The position numbers and the translations under genes are program-made. A stretch of 64,000 nt of DNA from Chinchilla lanigera. Its lineage: Eukaryota; Chordata; Mammalia; Rodentia; Chinchillidae. Below are positions 43,883 to 55,957 of this stretch, one piece after another. The stretch covers positions 4,923,840-4,987,839 of the forward strand of contig NW_004955475.1 of NCBI RefSeq assembly GCF_000276665.1, in the 5' to 3' direction. Every line of letters starts with the position of its first letter. Position 1 is the stretch's first letter. A model generated the notes under the pieces. It was not told where the DNA came from. It saw only the letters and a list, made by a program, of their open reading frames with translations, and made no database searches.

Positions 43883-45225
43883 AGCATGGTACTGGCACAG
43901 AAATAGGCAGGTTCACTAATGGAACATAATACATGTTGCAAAAAGAGACCCTTCAGGTATCTGAATTTTTACAAAGTGGCTAAAATTAAATACTAGAGGA
44001 AGACAAATTCTTTGACATGTGGTGCAAGGAAAATATGTAGAAAAATGAATACATATGCATATCTGCTAGTAAAAATCAAACTGAATGAGAGACCTAGAAA
44101 AGACAACAGAAACATTAATTCAGCTGGAAAATAAGATTTCTTAAACTATTAAAGCCAAAGGCATTAAAAGGACTTCCTATACAGCTAGTACTCCTTGCAC
44201 AGAAAACTAATTTCTAGAAATATATGAAGAACTTAAGAAAATGTTAGGCCAGAAGGACAATTGCAATCAAAAAAATGGCCAATCAAAGTGAATTCACACT
44301 TCTTAGAAAAAAGAAGTAAAAATGGCCAATAAATACCTTCAAATATGTTTAGCATACTTGGCCATTAGAGAAATACAAATCAAACCACACTTAGATTGCA
44401 ATAATAACTACTATCAAGGGCTCAGAAAGCAACAAAAGCTGTCAAGGTTGTAGAGATAAGTGAATGCTTCTACATTGTTCTGGGAATATAAACTAGGACA
44501 ATCACTATGAAAATCAATATGGAGATTCCTGAAAATCTAAAATTATAAATTCCACTTGATTCAGCAACACTTCTTCTGGGTATCTTCCCAAAAGAGTTAA
44601 AGTCATCATATTACAATGATGTATGTATACTCCTGATTATAGCAGCACAGTTTGCCATAGCTGAATTATAGGAGCAGCCTATATGCACATCAAAGGATGA
44701 ATGGGTAATGAAAATATACTATATTACATCATGGAGTAATTTTCACTCATACAGAAGGATCCATTTGAGGTATTTATAGTAAAACAGATAGATATTATGA
44801 TCAGAATAAGCTTAAATACTGCATTGTTTCTCTGAAAGACCTATAATATAAATAATTTATATAGGACTATTAAAGCAATAAGGTAGGATAAACCATTTAA
44901 CATTCCTAAAAACAATGTATGAGAGTTCTGTTTATTATGTATCTTTGCCAAAGTCTAGCTATCAGTTATTTTTTATTTTAGCCATTTTTACAGAACTAAG
45001 GTAAGATTTCACTGTGTATTTAATTTAAAAATTCCAGTGATTCTGTACATCTCTTCATGTGCTTATCCTCTATTTGTCAGTCTTCTTTGGTAAGCTGTCT
45101 GTTTAAATATTTTTCACTGTAGTTTTACTTTCTTAGCATGGAATTTTGGTAGTCCATATAGTTTAGATAAAAAATTGTCAGAGGAGGATTTTGCAAATAT
45201 AAATTGTAATCAAAACATGCACTAA
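43883..45225 (+). mobile_element. Old L1 ORF2 C-terminal region and 3' end
   Basis: agcatggtactggcacagaaat starts a typical ORF2 late block, followed by ctgggtatcttcccaaaaga and atagcagcacagtttgcca (44570-44660) near the ORF2 end. Degraded. Confidence 0.7.
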
Positions 45226-45235
45226 ATGTTTAAAT

Positions 45236-45313
45236 TTTTTTGTACTGGGAACTAAACCTAGGACCTTGCACTTGCCAGGCATGTGCTGGGCTATTGAGTT
45301 ATATCCCTGGCCT
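45236..45313 (-). mobile_element. ID-type SINE
   Basis: The minus strand carries the ID body (ggccagggatataactcaat). A perfect 13-bp TSD taaatgtttaaat lies at 45223-45235 and 45314-45326. Confidence 0.93.
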
Positions 45314-45329
45314 TAAATGTTTAAATGTA

Positions 45330-45620
45330 AAAAGATATTACAGTGAAACTCACTGTCATTACTCCCTCTTAAAATACGCCTGTTTACTTGGGACATACTT
45401 ATCCCATCATTCTTGCCACTTTGTGAAGCAGTGCTGGAAGTCTCCGTTTATGAGTCTCCAGCTGCACTGTCATGATTGGCTTCATGTCCTGAATCATTTC
45501 AAACTATTTACCTTTCATGACTTTTCCTACTTTAGGGAAAACTCAGAGGTGACATGGTGTGCAGTCCAGTGAATAAGATTACTAAGGATACATTGTAATG
45601 TTTTTATGAGCCTACCTTTG
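45330..45620 (-). pseudogene. Tc1/mariner transposase remnant (C-terminal end)
   Basis: Minus-strand translation near 45455-45365 gives DFQHCFTKWQE, stop, WDKY.PSKQAYFK. This matches the C-terminal pattern of mariner-family transposases (F..CF..W..RWDKC....G.YF). Upstream sequence has several stops and no catalytic residue is visible. It is an ancient mariner remnant; which family (MARNA- or Kanga-like) I cannot say. Confidence 0.5.
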
Positions 45621-46430
45621 CACTGGATTGTACATGGCCACTGCATTTACTACATTTTTTTATCAGACTTTATAAAGAAACTAATGAAGGAACACTTCCA
45701 GAATTGATTCAGTAAGAACAATGGGACAAATATATTCAAAAAAAGGAAATTTTTGAGGATGATTAATGGCAATTTGCTTTTTACTGTAATAATTTTGAAC
45801 CATATATTTTTATTACCTTTTCCATGTCCCCAGTCTGTGAGTGTCTGGAAGTCTTCCTTTTGTATAACAGTATTACAAAAGCAGACGTTTTTAATAGATA
45901 TTCATTTTCAGAGCAGTGTTAGGATTTCAGAAAAATTTCAAATACTCAAAGTTTCAATACGCCACCCTTCTGACTCCCTACCACAGACATATTCCTGTTA
46001 TTAACATGTTGAATTATTGTGGAATAATTCTAGTAATCAGTTAAAATATTGATGCATTGCTAGCTTTTAAAATTTTTATTTCTATGTAATACAAGTAGAT
46101 ATTAATAAAATATAAAATTATTCTTTTTTCTATAAAAAATAATCAGAGTATCAGAGTAAACTGTGTAGCATGGTCTTAAAAGAATGGCCAAAATATTATG
46201 TAGAGTACAAGATATAGACAAAAAAAGTATTCTCTGTTATGAAGAAGACACTAACAAATGAAAAGAATAAAACCTTCTTTCCAACAAAGAAATTAGCAGT
46301 ACAAATGAAAGAACTCTTAAGTCCACACATTATATGAGGATATTTTGTTTGTGCTGTATAATTACTTTGGATTCAACAAATATGCAAGTCCTGTATCCTA
46401 CAGTACATTAACATACAGAACAGTGTCACT
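45621..46430. other. Unassigned sequence
   Basis: No repeat or gene recognised with confidence. It may include ancient L1 antisense at 45900-46000. Open frames have no domain. Confidence 0.4.
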
Positions 46431-46439
46431 GCCCTATAA

Positions 46440-47215
46440 ATGTTATACCCACTTAGCTATCCCTAACTCTTTTCTTCTAAACCCCATTGATATTTTCTTG
46501 TCTTTGTACTATTGATTTTTCCAGAATGTCACATTTTTAGACTGGCTTCTTTAACAAAAAAAAACATGTATTTAAGTCTCCTTTATGTCTTTTTGAAACT
46601 TAATTTTTTATTGCTTTTAATACTGGGAATTGAAACCTTGGCATATGCACTGAGTTACACTTTCAGCTTTTTTTTTTAATAAGAGGCAGGGTCTTGCTAA
46701 GTCACTAAATTGTCTAGGCTGGGCTCTAATTTGTGACTCATTCCTCAGCATGCAATAGTGCTGCAATTACAGCAAACTTTTTATTATCACTGAATAATAT
46801 TCCATATTTGAATGCTCCAAAGGCTGTTTATTCATTCCCACTTCTTAATTGCTGCCAAATTTGACATTTGGGAATAAATTTGCTAGAAACATTCATGTAT
46901 AGAAATTTGTTAAGACATGATTTTCAGTTCATTGGAGGAATATGCAGGAGTACGATGGCCGCATCAAAACATAAGCCAAATTTTAGCTTTATAAGAAAAT
47001 TGTCACACCATCTTCCAAATAGTTATACTGTTTTCCAATCATACTACAAATAAATGTTTCTTAAATTTGCTTGATATTGTTACCAGCATGTAATCTGGTC
47101 AGTGTTTTATATCGTAATCATTTTAATAAGTGGCAATATTTTATTTTTGTTTCAGTTTCCTAATTATATATGATGCCAAACATTTTAATTCACTTATCTT
47201 TCATCTCTCTGTTTT
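46440..47215 (-). mobile_element. Old L1 3' region, degraded, with a B1+ID SINE inside
   Basis: Plus-strand words ctgaataatattccatatttgaatg, ggctgtttattcattcc and aaacattcatgtatagaa are the antisense of the ORF2 end and 3' UTR of ancient L1s. It is split by the SINE at 46617-46770. Confidence 0.7.
46617..46770 (-). mobile_element. B1+ID dimeric SINE, degraded
   Basis: Plus strand shows an inverted ID-like part (tactgggaattgaaacc ... cactgagttacactttcagc), a T-run, then an inverted B1 (gaggcagggtcttgctaag ... ctcagcatgcaatagtgctg). On its own strand it is therefore B1 then ID, as at 34905-35125. Confidence 0.65.
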
Positions 47216-47251
47216 TCAGGCGATGGAAATCTTTTTTAAAAATTTATAGTT

Positions 47252-47690
47252 AGCATTTTTTATTGAATTAGTTGTTTTGCTTTGCTTTTTTTTAAAGAGA
47301 ATAAAAAACAATAACAAAATAGCAACATAGACAAAACCAAAACAAAGCAAAAACAATAAAAGGGATACAAGGTTTCAAAACAAAATATTAAGAGTTAACA
47401 GTGGTTTGAGACAGGATCTTGCTATGCAGTTCAGAATGGCCTTGAACTCACTATGTACACCAGGATTGCCTCAAACTCATTGCGAACCTAATGCCTCACC
47501 CTCCTGAGTGCTGGGATTACAAGCATGTTCAACAACACTCAGTCCTTCATTGATTATTTTTATGAGTTATTTTTTATTTTATTTTATTTTAAAGAAAAAA
47601 GAACAAATAATTAACAAAAACAAAGACATAAACAAAACAACACAAAATAATAAAAAAAATACAGAATTTCAAACAAGGCAATAGGAAATT
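47252..47690. repeat. Imperfect direct repeat flanking a B1 SINE
   Basis: About 140 bp at 47252-47392 and again at 47548-47690 share the order tta-ttttt-t-gagtta, tttaaaga-aa, aacaaaa-a..acataaacaaaac, aataaaa..a-ataca, ggtttcaaa or atttcaaac, aat. Offset about 298 bp. Between them is a minus-strand B1 (47402-47545). The A-rich composition makes alignment loose. Confidence 0.5.
47402..47545 (-). mobile_element. B1-type SINE
   Basis: Inverted B1: gagacaggatcttgctatgc, ggccttgaactcac, cctgagtgctgggattacaa. Moderately diverged; TSD not seen. Confidence 0.88.
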
Positions 47691-47694
47691 TGTA

Positions 47695-47866
47695 TTGTCT
47701 TCCTAGTATAAGAACGTGAAAGAGTAAATAAAATCTGAAAGGTACAATAGATTTCATGAGTTACTTGTATATTATCAATGCCGACCTCATCAGATATAAC
47801 CTAACTCAGAATCAATCAACATACTATCCTCTTGTTGTGCTGCTATTTTCGTCATATTTTTGATAT
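47695..47866 (+). mobile_element. L1 3' UTR fragment
   Basis: cctagtataagaacgtgaaa-gagtaaataaaatctgaaagg matches the L1 3' UTR at 10950-10990. It is the target of the MaLR insertion at 47872. Confidence 0.6.
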
Positions 47867-49427
47867 AGCGTTGTTATGGTTTGTGTCTAGATGTCACCCC
47901 AAAGCTTCATGCAGTCATGGGGGATGGTCTTTTCAGAGGTGACTTAATTTAGTTGGTGATTGATTCATGTGGTGTTCTTGCTGTGATTATACACGACAAT
48001 GTGGGTCAGGAGATTTTGAACATTGCTTCTAGGAAGAGTTTAGAAGGTTCAGAGATGCCAGCTGATGAAGTAAAAATAGAATACCTTAGGCTGTACTGTA
48101 TGGGGCATTCTAGTAAGAGCTCAGAAGACCAGAAGGCTGATAGAAATCATGCCAGTAAAGACCAGGCTTTGTAGATTTCTGCTGGGAAGAAGGGCAATAT
48201 TGACTGGCGGACTCCAGACCATGTGTATTATGGCTTGGAGGAAAATTTGTCTGCATTTTGCTCATGTCCAGAGACTTTGCTTGAGACTGAGATTAAAGGT
48301 GGTGGGCTAACTAATCTTTCAGAAGAAATTTCAAGGCAATCTAATGTTGAGGTTGTGGCATGGCTATTACTGGGGGCTTTTAGCCAGGTCTACATTGAGA
48401 ATTAAGAGCAAAGAGCCCAGCAGAATGATTTAAAACTTTGAGTTTTGTCAGAAAGAATGTTCCAATAAAGCTGTGGGCTGCAAAGGTAGAGCAGAGGAGA
48501 TCATGATTGCTGAGAAGGAATAGGAGAACAGAAAAAATGATCTGAGGGCATCTAAAGAAGCAGAGTATTCTACCCTTTGCAGTCTCAAAACTGCAAAAGT
48601 GAAATACTTTGCTTTGAGAAGAAAGCCCCAGAGCACCATGTTCTACAATGGCAGCAGCCTAGAGAATTAGTTTCTCCTAATCAGAGTCAAAGTGGTCAGC
48701 TATCCAGGCACTTGGCCCCTATAGCCAAGAGAGAGGGAAGCCTGGCTACTGCTCCTGCTGGTAGCAGACCTTGGCATCATTCATGTGGTGCTCGTTTTAG
48801 ATGCATGCAGAATAAAAGAGTTGTGGGGTAAGGAAGGCTTTCACCCAGATTTCATAAGACCTGGGAGGCCGGGCAGTGTGCTTTTGAGAGGGCAGTGTGT
48901 GAAGCTGTGATTGTGAAGCCACAGGTTCAGTGGAGACCCCAAAAGTTTGAATAAGTCCAGAACATAGATTGTCTGAGAAAAACTGCAAGGTGGGAACAGA
49001 GGAGGCCCAAAAGAGAAGCCATGGGGCTACAAACACCAGAAATGCCATAGGGTGGAGCCACTGAAAGCCTTTGGAGTTTATATCTTGCCATAGATTGCCT
49101 TGGATGTTGTACATGGAGCTACAGGACTTAATGTTTGCCCTGCTGGATTTTGGACTTGCTTTTCTCCCATTCCTTTTCATCTCCCTGTTTGTAACTTTTG
49201 GAATTGAAATATCTACCTTGTGCCATTGACTATTGGAAGTGTATAACTTTCTTTTCTTTTGTACAGGGGCCCATAGCTAAGAGTTTGCTTTACATCTCAG
49301 AGATAACTTGGGACTTGTATTTTTCAGCAAAGCTAAAATTACTGGGACTTTGACAACTTTTAGAGATTAACTAAATGTCTTTTGCACAGAGAAGTAAGTG
49401 TTCATGTCTTTGGGGCCTGGGGTGGAA

Positions 49428-49624
49428 TGTTATGGTTTGTGGCTAGTTGTTCCCGCAAAGCCTCATGCAGTCATCGGAGGCAGGTTTTTCAGAGGTAACT
49501 ATATCTGGAGTTTGTGATTCATTCATAGTCTAGTGCTGGGATTAAGGGTATGAGTGCTACACTCACCCTAGGGGTAGTAGTCTGCATACAATATAATGGA
49601 CAAAAGGAGGCTTGTGGCTTGTTG

Positions 49625-49655
<31 letters not shown>

Positions 49656-49852
49656 GTCTCTCTCTCTCTCTCATTGCTTTTGCTATCTTTGCTGCCATGA
49701 ACGATTGCCCCTTTTGTGTGAGCCAACCTGTCTTGCAGCCAATAGATTATGGACTGAAAAACATCTACAAACTATGAGCTAAATAAACCTTTCCTTCTTT
49801 AACTTTGGTTGTCCAGTATTTTGTCTCAGAAAGAAGAGGAGTAACTAGGACT
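49428..49852 (+). repeat. MaLR 3' LTR
   Basis: Starts TGTTATGG, ends gtaactaggact. Contains a CT-rich microsatellite and an aataaa polyadenylation-type signal (gctaaataaacctttcc, about 49780). Related to the LTRs at 1815-2201 and 17486-17916. Confidence 0.88.
49624..49672. repeat. (CT)n microsatellite
   Basis: About 49 bp of ctctct with a few interruptions, in the LTR. The open frame that crosses it is low complexity and not a gene. Confidence 0.95.
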
Positions 49853-49926
49853 AGTGTCTAAAAAGTTATCACAAAACTTATGGTCACAGATTTTTATAAC
49901 CTGTCATAGAAGTTCTATAGTTCGAC

Positions 49927-50084
49927 ATACTGGGCATAGTGGCACATGCCTGTAATCCCAGCACTTGGGAGGTTGAAGCAGGAGAATCATTGCAATTCCA
50001 AGACCAGTCTGGGCTACAAAGTGAGCTCAAGGCCAGCCTGAACTGCATAGCAAGACCCTGTCTCAAAAAGACAAAAAAAAAAAG
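49927..50084 (+). mobile_element. B1-type SINE
   Basis: ctgggcatagtggcacatgc, gtaatcccagcacttgggag, ctcaaggccagcctgaactg, ctgtctcaaaaagac, then 11 A. Well preserved; TSD not obvious. Confidence 0.93.
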
Positions 50085-50099
50085 TTGTGTACTTCTGTG

Positions 50100-50500
50100 C
50101 TTTAAATTTATCTCATATTTTGAGCTAATTTTCTGAAGGGAATAAAGCTTGTATCTAAAATCATTTTTTAGAAATTTTTCATGTAGATGTACAGACTTTC
50201 CAGTATAATTTGTTAAAGAGAATATTCTCTCTTTACTGAATTACCTTTGTACATTTGTCAATGACCAGTTGATGATTTTTTGTATGTGTATATTTTGGGG
50301 CTTTCTACTGTGTTCTACTAATCTACTTATCTGTTCTTTTTCTAATACTACTCTCTAAAACAATTGAAGTTATAAAGGAAGTCTTGATACTGAGCAGTAT
50401 CAGTAGACTAACTTCACCCTTTAGTTCTGTGCTGATTATATGTGTCTTTTCCCATTTGACATAAATTTTACAATCAGTTTATCAATCGGTAAATGAAAGG
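50100..50500 (-). mobile_element. Old L1 ORF2 fragment
   Basis: Plus-strand phrases gacatttgtcaatgaccagttga-like, gttctactaatctacttatctg and gtcttgatactgagcagtat are the antisense of ancient L1 ORF2 sequence. Broken frames. Confidence 0.65.
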
Positions 50501-51060
50501 AAAAACAAAAGTTGGTCTTATCCACAAGGAAAATTTATTCAGTCATTAAAAAATTAGTACTGGTCTGTGCTACACAATATATAAATCTTCAAAAGTGTAT
50601 GCTACATGAAAGAATCTAGGAACAAATAGTCATCTAATGAATATATTTTTATAACAATTCAATAAGAGGCCAATTGATAGATGCAACAAGGAAATTTGTG
50701 GTTCCCACAGCATGGGAAGATGCAGAAAGGTAAACTCATTGTTTTCGGCTACAGGATTTCTTTTTGGTAAAAACTGTTGTATTAGTTGTAATACTCAATG
50801 TTGTAGTTTTCTTCAAAATTTATTATTTATGTGTGTGTGGAGGCTCCCAAATGTTGTTTTCTACTTATTTTGAAATATAAAGCATTGCAGATTACAGTTA
50901 CCATACTTCATTGTAGAAGAAGAAAGCTAATTCTTCATGTCTAACTGCATTTGGCACTTAGTATCTAACCTCTGTACTTTATTAAAACTAATAAACTGTT
51001 AAAATAATTGAAGAATTTATAGTTAAGAAGAGGTGAGTTAAAATCACCCAATTCAGAGAC
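50500..51060 (+). mobile_element. Old L1 3' end fragment
   Basis: ttattcagtcattaaaaaat, ctacatgaaagaatc, cacagcatgggaagatg follow the terminal L1M blocks in plus orientation, directly abutting the opposite-strand fragment. The two are separate insertions or an inverted element. Confidence 0.55.
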
Positions 51061-51480
51061 AATTACATTTAGCTTTATTGAAATATCAAGCATTCTATTT
51101 ATATCCATAAAATTCACTGCAATAATGAGGCAACTTGATCACACAGGTCTTAGGTAAAAATGAATCCCACAGACACTGAAGTGGAAGAAGTTACAGAGAA
51201 AGACTTCAAAAGCTAATAGTTAAAATGTTTGTTAAGGAGATCAAAGAAAATATAAGTAAGCATCCTAAAGTATGAAGGAACACAGAAATAGAATGCAGGT
51301 TATGAAAGACCACTTCAGTAAAGGCACAGAGGTTATGAAAAAGAATCAAGCAGATATTCTGAAAATTAAATTCTTATTCGAAATTTTTCACAATAAGCAA
51401 GACCACTCAGAAAAAAGTATATAAGTCCTTGATAACAATGTAGAAGTAGAACGGTGAAGAAGAACAGTGAGGGAGCCAGA

Positions 51481-51674
51481 ATACTGATGGTGAAATTTTT
51501 AAAGAACAAGTGCCCAGACTTCAAACCCAAACCCACTTTTGTGGTAAAGTGCCAACACTACAATTAAAACTGAATATCTAGTGCTCAGATTCCAGTGCAA
51601 CTTGACTCATATGCCAATAGAGAGGTCTCTACATGCCCAATGCAACATGCATGCCATAGGTACACCACAATTGT
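51481..51674 (+). mobile_element. Second hAT MITE, diverged
   Basis: Aligns end to end with 26888-27080: tactgatggtgaaattttta at the start, aagtgcccagac.tcaaaccc, aagtgccaacac.acaattaaa, atgccaatagagaggtctct, ending gccataggtacaccacaat-tgta. It lies in an ancient L1. TSD is too decayed to assign. Confidence 0.72.
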
Positions 51675-54600
51675 ACTAGAACATTCACTCACTAGTAATG
51701 GAAAAATAGCAAGAGACACAGAAAAGATAATATGAGTACCGTGCTGACTCTAAAAGTATACATTTAAAGTATTATCACATAATGAAGGTGTCAAAATAGA
51801 AACAAATGGCATAAAAATTATTTACTAAAATTATTGCATGGAAATTCCCAAATATGGGGAATGAGAACACCTAGAAAGAAAAGGGTTTTAGAAACCCAAA
51901 TAAGCATGACCAGGAAAACACCTATCCATAACACATAGTCAAAATTTCAGAACTCAGAAAAAACAAAGAATATTAAAAGCTGTGAGAAAAAAAGCACTAA
52001 ATCACCAAGGAGGGCAAATATATTAGAGTAACAGCTAATTTAAATCTATCTTTCAAAAAAGAATGAGAAATAAAGACCTTCCACAATAAGGATAAACTAA
52101 AGAAATTCATGGCCACTGAGGCATCCTTTCAGAAAATACTTGAGGAAATCATAAACAGAGGCAAGGACAATGACATCTATGAGGGCAAAAGAAAGAAAGA
52201 AACAGAAAGGGCTCAGGCACTAAAAAAACAATATAATGACATAAATAATTACATGCCTTCTAGTACTAACTCTCAGTGTAAATGGTCTTAACTCTCTAAT
52301 CAAAAAGCATGGTCAAGCAGACTGGATTAAAAAACAAGAACCAATCACATGTTTGTGAGACACACCTCATCCATAAAGACATGCACAAACTGAAACTGAA
52401 AGGAAGATAAATGATACTCCAAATATTTGAAGCCTGAAAACAAGCAGAAGTAGCTATTCTAATTTCTACAAAACTGGTTTCAAACCAAAACTGACAGAAG
52501 ATACCAAAACAGTTACCACTTGTTGGTAAAGGAAAAGATTCACCAAGAACAGGTAACATTTGTAAATACATATGTAACAAATACATCAGCACACCCAATT
52601 TCATAAGTTAAAAACTATTAGACAAAAAGACACAAGGACCCTGATATAAAATAAAGTGAGGCATTTATTAACCTACTTTCACAAATAAATAAGTCAACGT
52701 GCCAAAAAAATTCAAAAAAGAAATACAAGACCAGTTAAACTTCATAACAAATGAATTTAATAAATGTGTACAGAGTATTTCACCTAACAATAAAAGAATG
52801 TGCATTCACTTCAGCAGCCTATGGAACTTTCTCCAAAATAGATATTTTAGCTCATAGAGCATATCTCAACAAAGAAATTATTGAAATATTCTCCTGAGTC
52901 CTGCCAAACAGTGGAATAAAATTAGAAATAAGTGGCAAAAGAAACCAGAGAGTTTATACAAATACATGGAGATTGATTGATGGTTCGCAGAAGAAATCAG
53001 GGAAGAAAATTTAAATGTTTAAGAATCAGCTGATAATGGAAATACAAGATATCAGAATCTGCAAGAAACAATCAAGGCAATTGGAAGAAAGAAGTTTGCA
53101 AATACAAGTACCTCCTTTTGTAAAACATAGTGACCCCAAATAAATAATGTAATGATGTATCTCAGGGTCTAAGAAAAACAAGAGCAAGCTGTATTCAAAA
53201 CTACTAGAAAGAAATTATTAAGAACAGAAAAAAGATAATAAAATAGAATAAAAATTATAAAAAATAACTACATCAAATAACTATTTTTGAACTGATTAAA
53301 AAACTGATAAGCCCTAATACAAATTTAACATAAAAGAAGAAAAACTTAGCTCAACAAAATTAGGAATAAAAAGCATAAAATTACAATAAACATCACTGAA
53401 ATTCAGAGGATTCTTAGAAAACATTTTGAAGGCAAGTATTTCAATAAATGAGAGTATCTTTAGGATGTGGATAAATTCCTAGACATACATGATTTCCAGA
53501 TTTAAACCAAGAAGATATAAAATCCAGAATAGGCCAATAATAAACAATGAAACTGATGTGCTAATCAAAGCACAAACCATGAGGTAATGCCCAAGAACCA
53601 ACATATTTACTGTAATTGTTTTCCGTGTAATTTAAATGGAAGCAATGCTTCCAAACTCATTCCATGAACCAAGGATTGCCCTGACACCAAACTACTTAAG
53701 AACTTGACAAAACAAGAAAACAGTAAGCCAATAACCTTGACAAACATATATGCAAAAATTCTCAATAAAATCATTGCAAACAGAATTCAGCAACTGATAA
53801 AAGCATTATGCACTAAAACAATGTTGACTTCACCCTGGCGATGGCAGAAGATTTCAACATATGTAAATCAATAAATGTAATACACCATATAAGAATAAAG
53901 AGAACATAACTCTTATGATCATCTCAATACAGGCAGAAATAACTCTGCAACAAAATTCAAAATTCCTTCTTGGTAGAAACTCTGATGAAAATAGTTAGAA
54001 AAGTACATTAGCTAAAAATAATAAATGTCATTTATGACAAATGCACAGCTGACAATACTGAGTTAAGGAAAACTGGAATTATTTCCTATGAAGTTATAAA
54101 AAAGCCAAGGGTGTATGTACTCTCCAATTCTGTTATATAGTACTTGAAAATTTAGTAAGAAGAACCAGACAAGAAAAAGAAATGAGATAATAGGAATAAA
54201 AAAGGGAGAAATCAAATTGTCTTTATTTGTAGATAATACAATTTTTGCATAGTAAATTTATTTTAGAAATTCCACCAAAAACTTTTAGATCTTATTAAAA
54301 AGGTAAGCAAAGTTGCAAGAGAGAAAAGTAACATGCAAAAACAAATGGCATTACAGTACATCAATAATGAACCGATTGAGAAAGAAGTGGAGGAGTTCCA
54401 TTCACAATAGCTAAAACAACCTTAAATAGAAATCAAACTAAGGAGGTGAAAGACCACTGTAATGATAATTAAAGAACTCTGCATAAAGAAATTTTAAAAA
54501 TGTTAGAGAATTGAAACATCTTCTTCGTTCTTGGATTGACAGAATTAATATTTTTAAATGACCATATTACTGAAAGTGATCTATAGATTTAATGCAGCCC

Positions 54601-55636
54601 CTATGAAAATACCAACAATACTCTGCACAGAACCAGAAGAAAATGTCAAAATTTACACTGAAACAAAAAAACCTCTAATATCCAAAGCAATCTTGAGCAA
54701 AAAGAGCAAAGCAGGAGACATCTCAATGCCAGATTTCAACTTTTGGTGCAAAGCTATAGTAACAAAAAAATCTCATACCTTCAGCCATATGATTTTTAAC
54801 AAAGGTACAAAAAATATTCATTGGAGAAATGATGGCCTCTAACAAATGGTGCTGGAAAAACAGGATGTCCATTTGCAGAAGACTTAAAGTAGAACTTTAT
54901 AACTTACTCTGTCCTCAAGTGCAATAAATTGGGTCAAAGATCTATTAAAAACCCCACAATTTTGAAATCACTGGAAGATAACATCCATTCAGGAACCACT
55001 TGAAGCCATAGGTACATGGAAAGACACTTTGAACAGAATTTCAGTAGCACAGAAAATAATGTCAAAAATCAATAAATGGTAAACCTGTACCACCAAAGAA
55101 ATAATTAATAGAATCAAAAGATAACTCACATAACAGTAAAAATTTTCCAGGTATTTCTCTGGTAGAGAACTAATAACTAAAATATGCAAAGACCTCAAAA
55201 CAATTTCTCACAAAACAAATAACTTAATGAAAATTATAGGTAATTAAAGTGAATCGATACTTCTGAAAAAAGGCAAAAATGGCCAATAAGTATTTGAGAA
55301 AATGTTCCACATATTTAGCCATTAGGAAACTGCAAGTAAAAAATACTTTGAGATTCCATTTCAACCCAGTTGAAATTGCTACCATCAAGAATTCAAAAAA
55401 AAAGAATGCTCACAACCAGGACACAAAAGGAATCCTTTTGCATTATCAGTGTGAATGTAAATTCTACAACCACTATGGAAAACAGTTAAAACGTTCTTCA
55501 TAAAAGTATGAATAGTAATGCCATTTTATCCAGATTAGCTCTCTTAGGTATATTCCCAGAAGAATTAAAGCAAGCATAATACAGTGATAAATGCATACCC
55601 ACGTTAGAGCACAGAATACACAATAGCTAAGCTGTG

Positions 55637-55750
55637 TGGGACTGGGGATTTAGCTCAGTGGCACAGCGCCTGCTTTGTAAGCGCAAGGTCGTGGGTTCAA
55701 TTCTTGGTACCAGAAGAAAAAAGAGAAAAACAAAACAAAACAAAACAAAA
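55637..55750 (+). mobile_element. ID-type SINE
   Basis: gggactggggatttagctca ... ttcaattcttggtaccag, then an A-rich tail with (caaaa)n. A perfect 12-bp TSD agctaagctgtg lies at 55625-55636 and 55751-55762. Confidence 0.95.
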
Positions 55751-55807
55751 AGCTAAGCTGTGAGAACAGCCTATATGCCCATTAACAGATAAATGGATAA
55801 AGAAAAT

Positions 55808-55810
<3 letters not shown>

Positions 55811-55854
<44 letters not shown>

Positions 55855-55857
55855 GTG
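55811..55857. repeat. (TA)n microsatellite running into the assembly gap
   Basis: Nineteen AT dinucleotides followed by gtatatgtg and then N. Length is unresolved because the gap starts inside it. Confidence 0.95.
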
Positions 55858-55957
55858 NNNNNNNNNNNNNNNNNNNNNNNNNNNNNNNNNNNNNNNNNNN
55901 NNNNNNNNNNNNNNNNNNNNNNNNNNNNNNNNNNNNNNNNNNNNNNNNNNNNNNNNN
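55858..55957. other. Assembly gap (100 N)
   Basis: Exactly 100 N, the conventional size for a gap of unknown length, at the end of a (TA)n run. Any open frame spanning it is meaningless. Confidence 0.99.

Larger units (their letters stand above)
47872..49852 (+). mobile_element. MaLR element with 5-bp TSD; 5' LTR truncated
   Basis: The 5' end TGTTATGGTTTGTGTCTAG repeats at the 3' LTR start (TGTTATGGTTTGTGGCTAG, 49428). The 3' LTR is 425 bp. The 5' LTR keeps only about 110 bp before internal sequence begins near 47985. Internal sequence (47985-49427) is the plus-strand counterpart of 545-1815. A purine-rich tract (ggggcctggggtggaa) precedes the 3' LTR. Flanks agcgt (47867-47871) and agtgt (49853-49857) are a 5-bp TSD with one change. 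Frames of 60-127 codons inside are not recognisable proteins. Confidence 0.88.

Noticed and set aside
49550..49777. Serine/leucine-rich open frame
   Set aside because: Translation of a (CT)n microsatellite inside a MaLR LTR.
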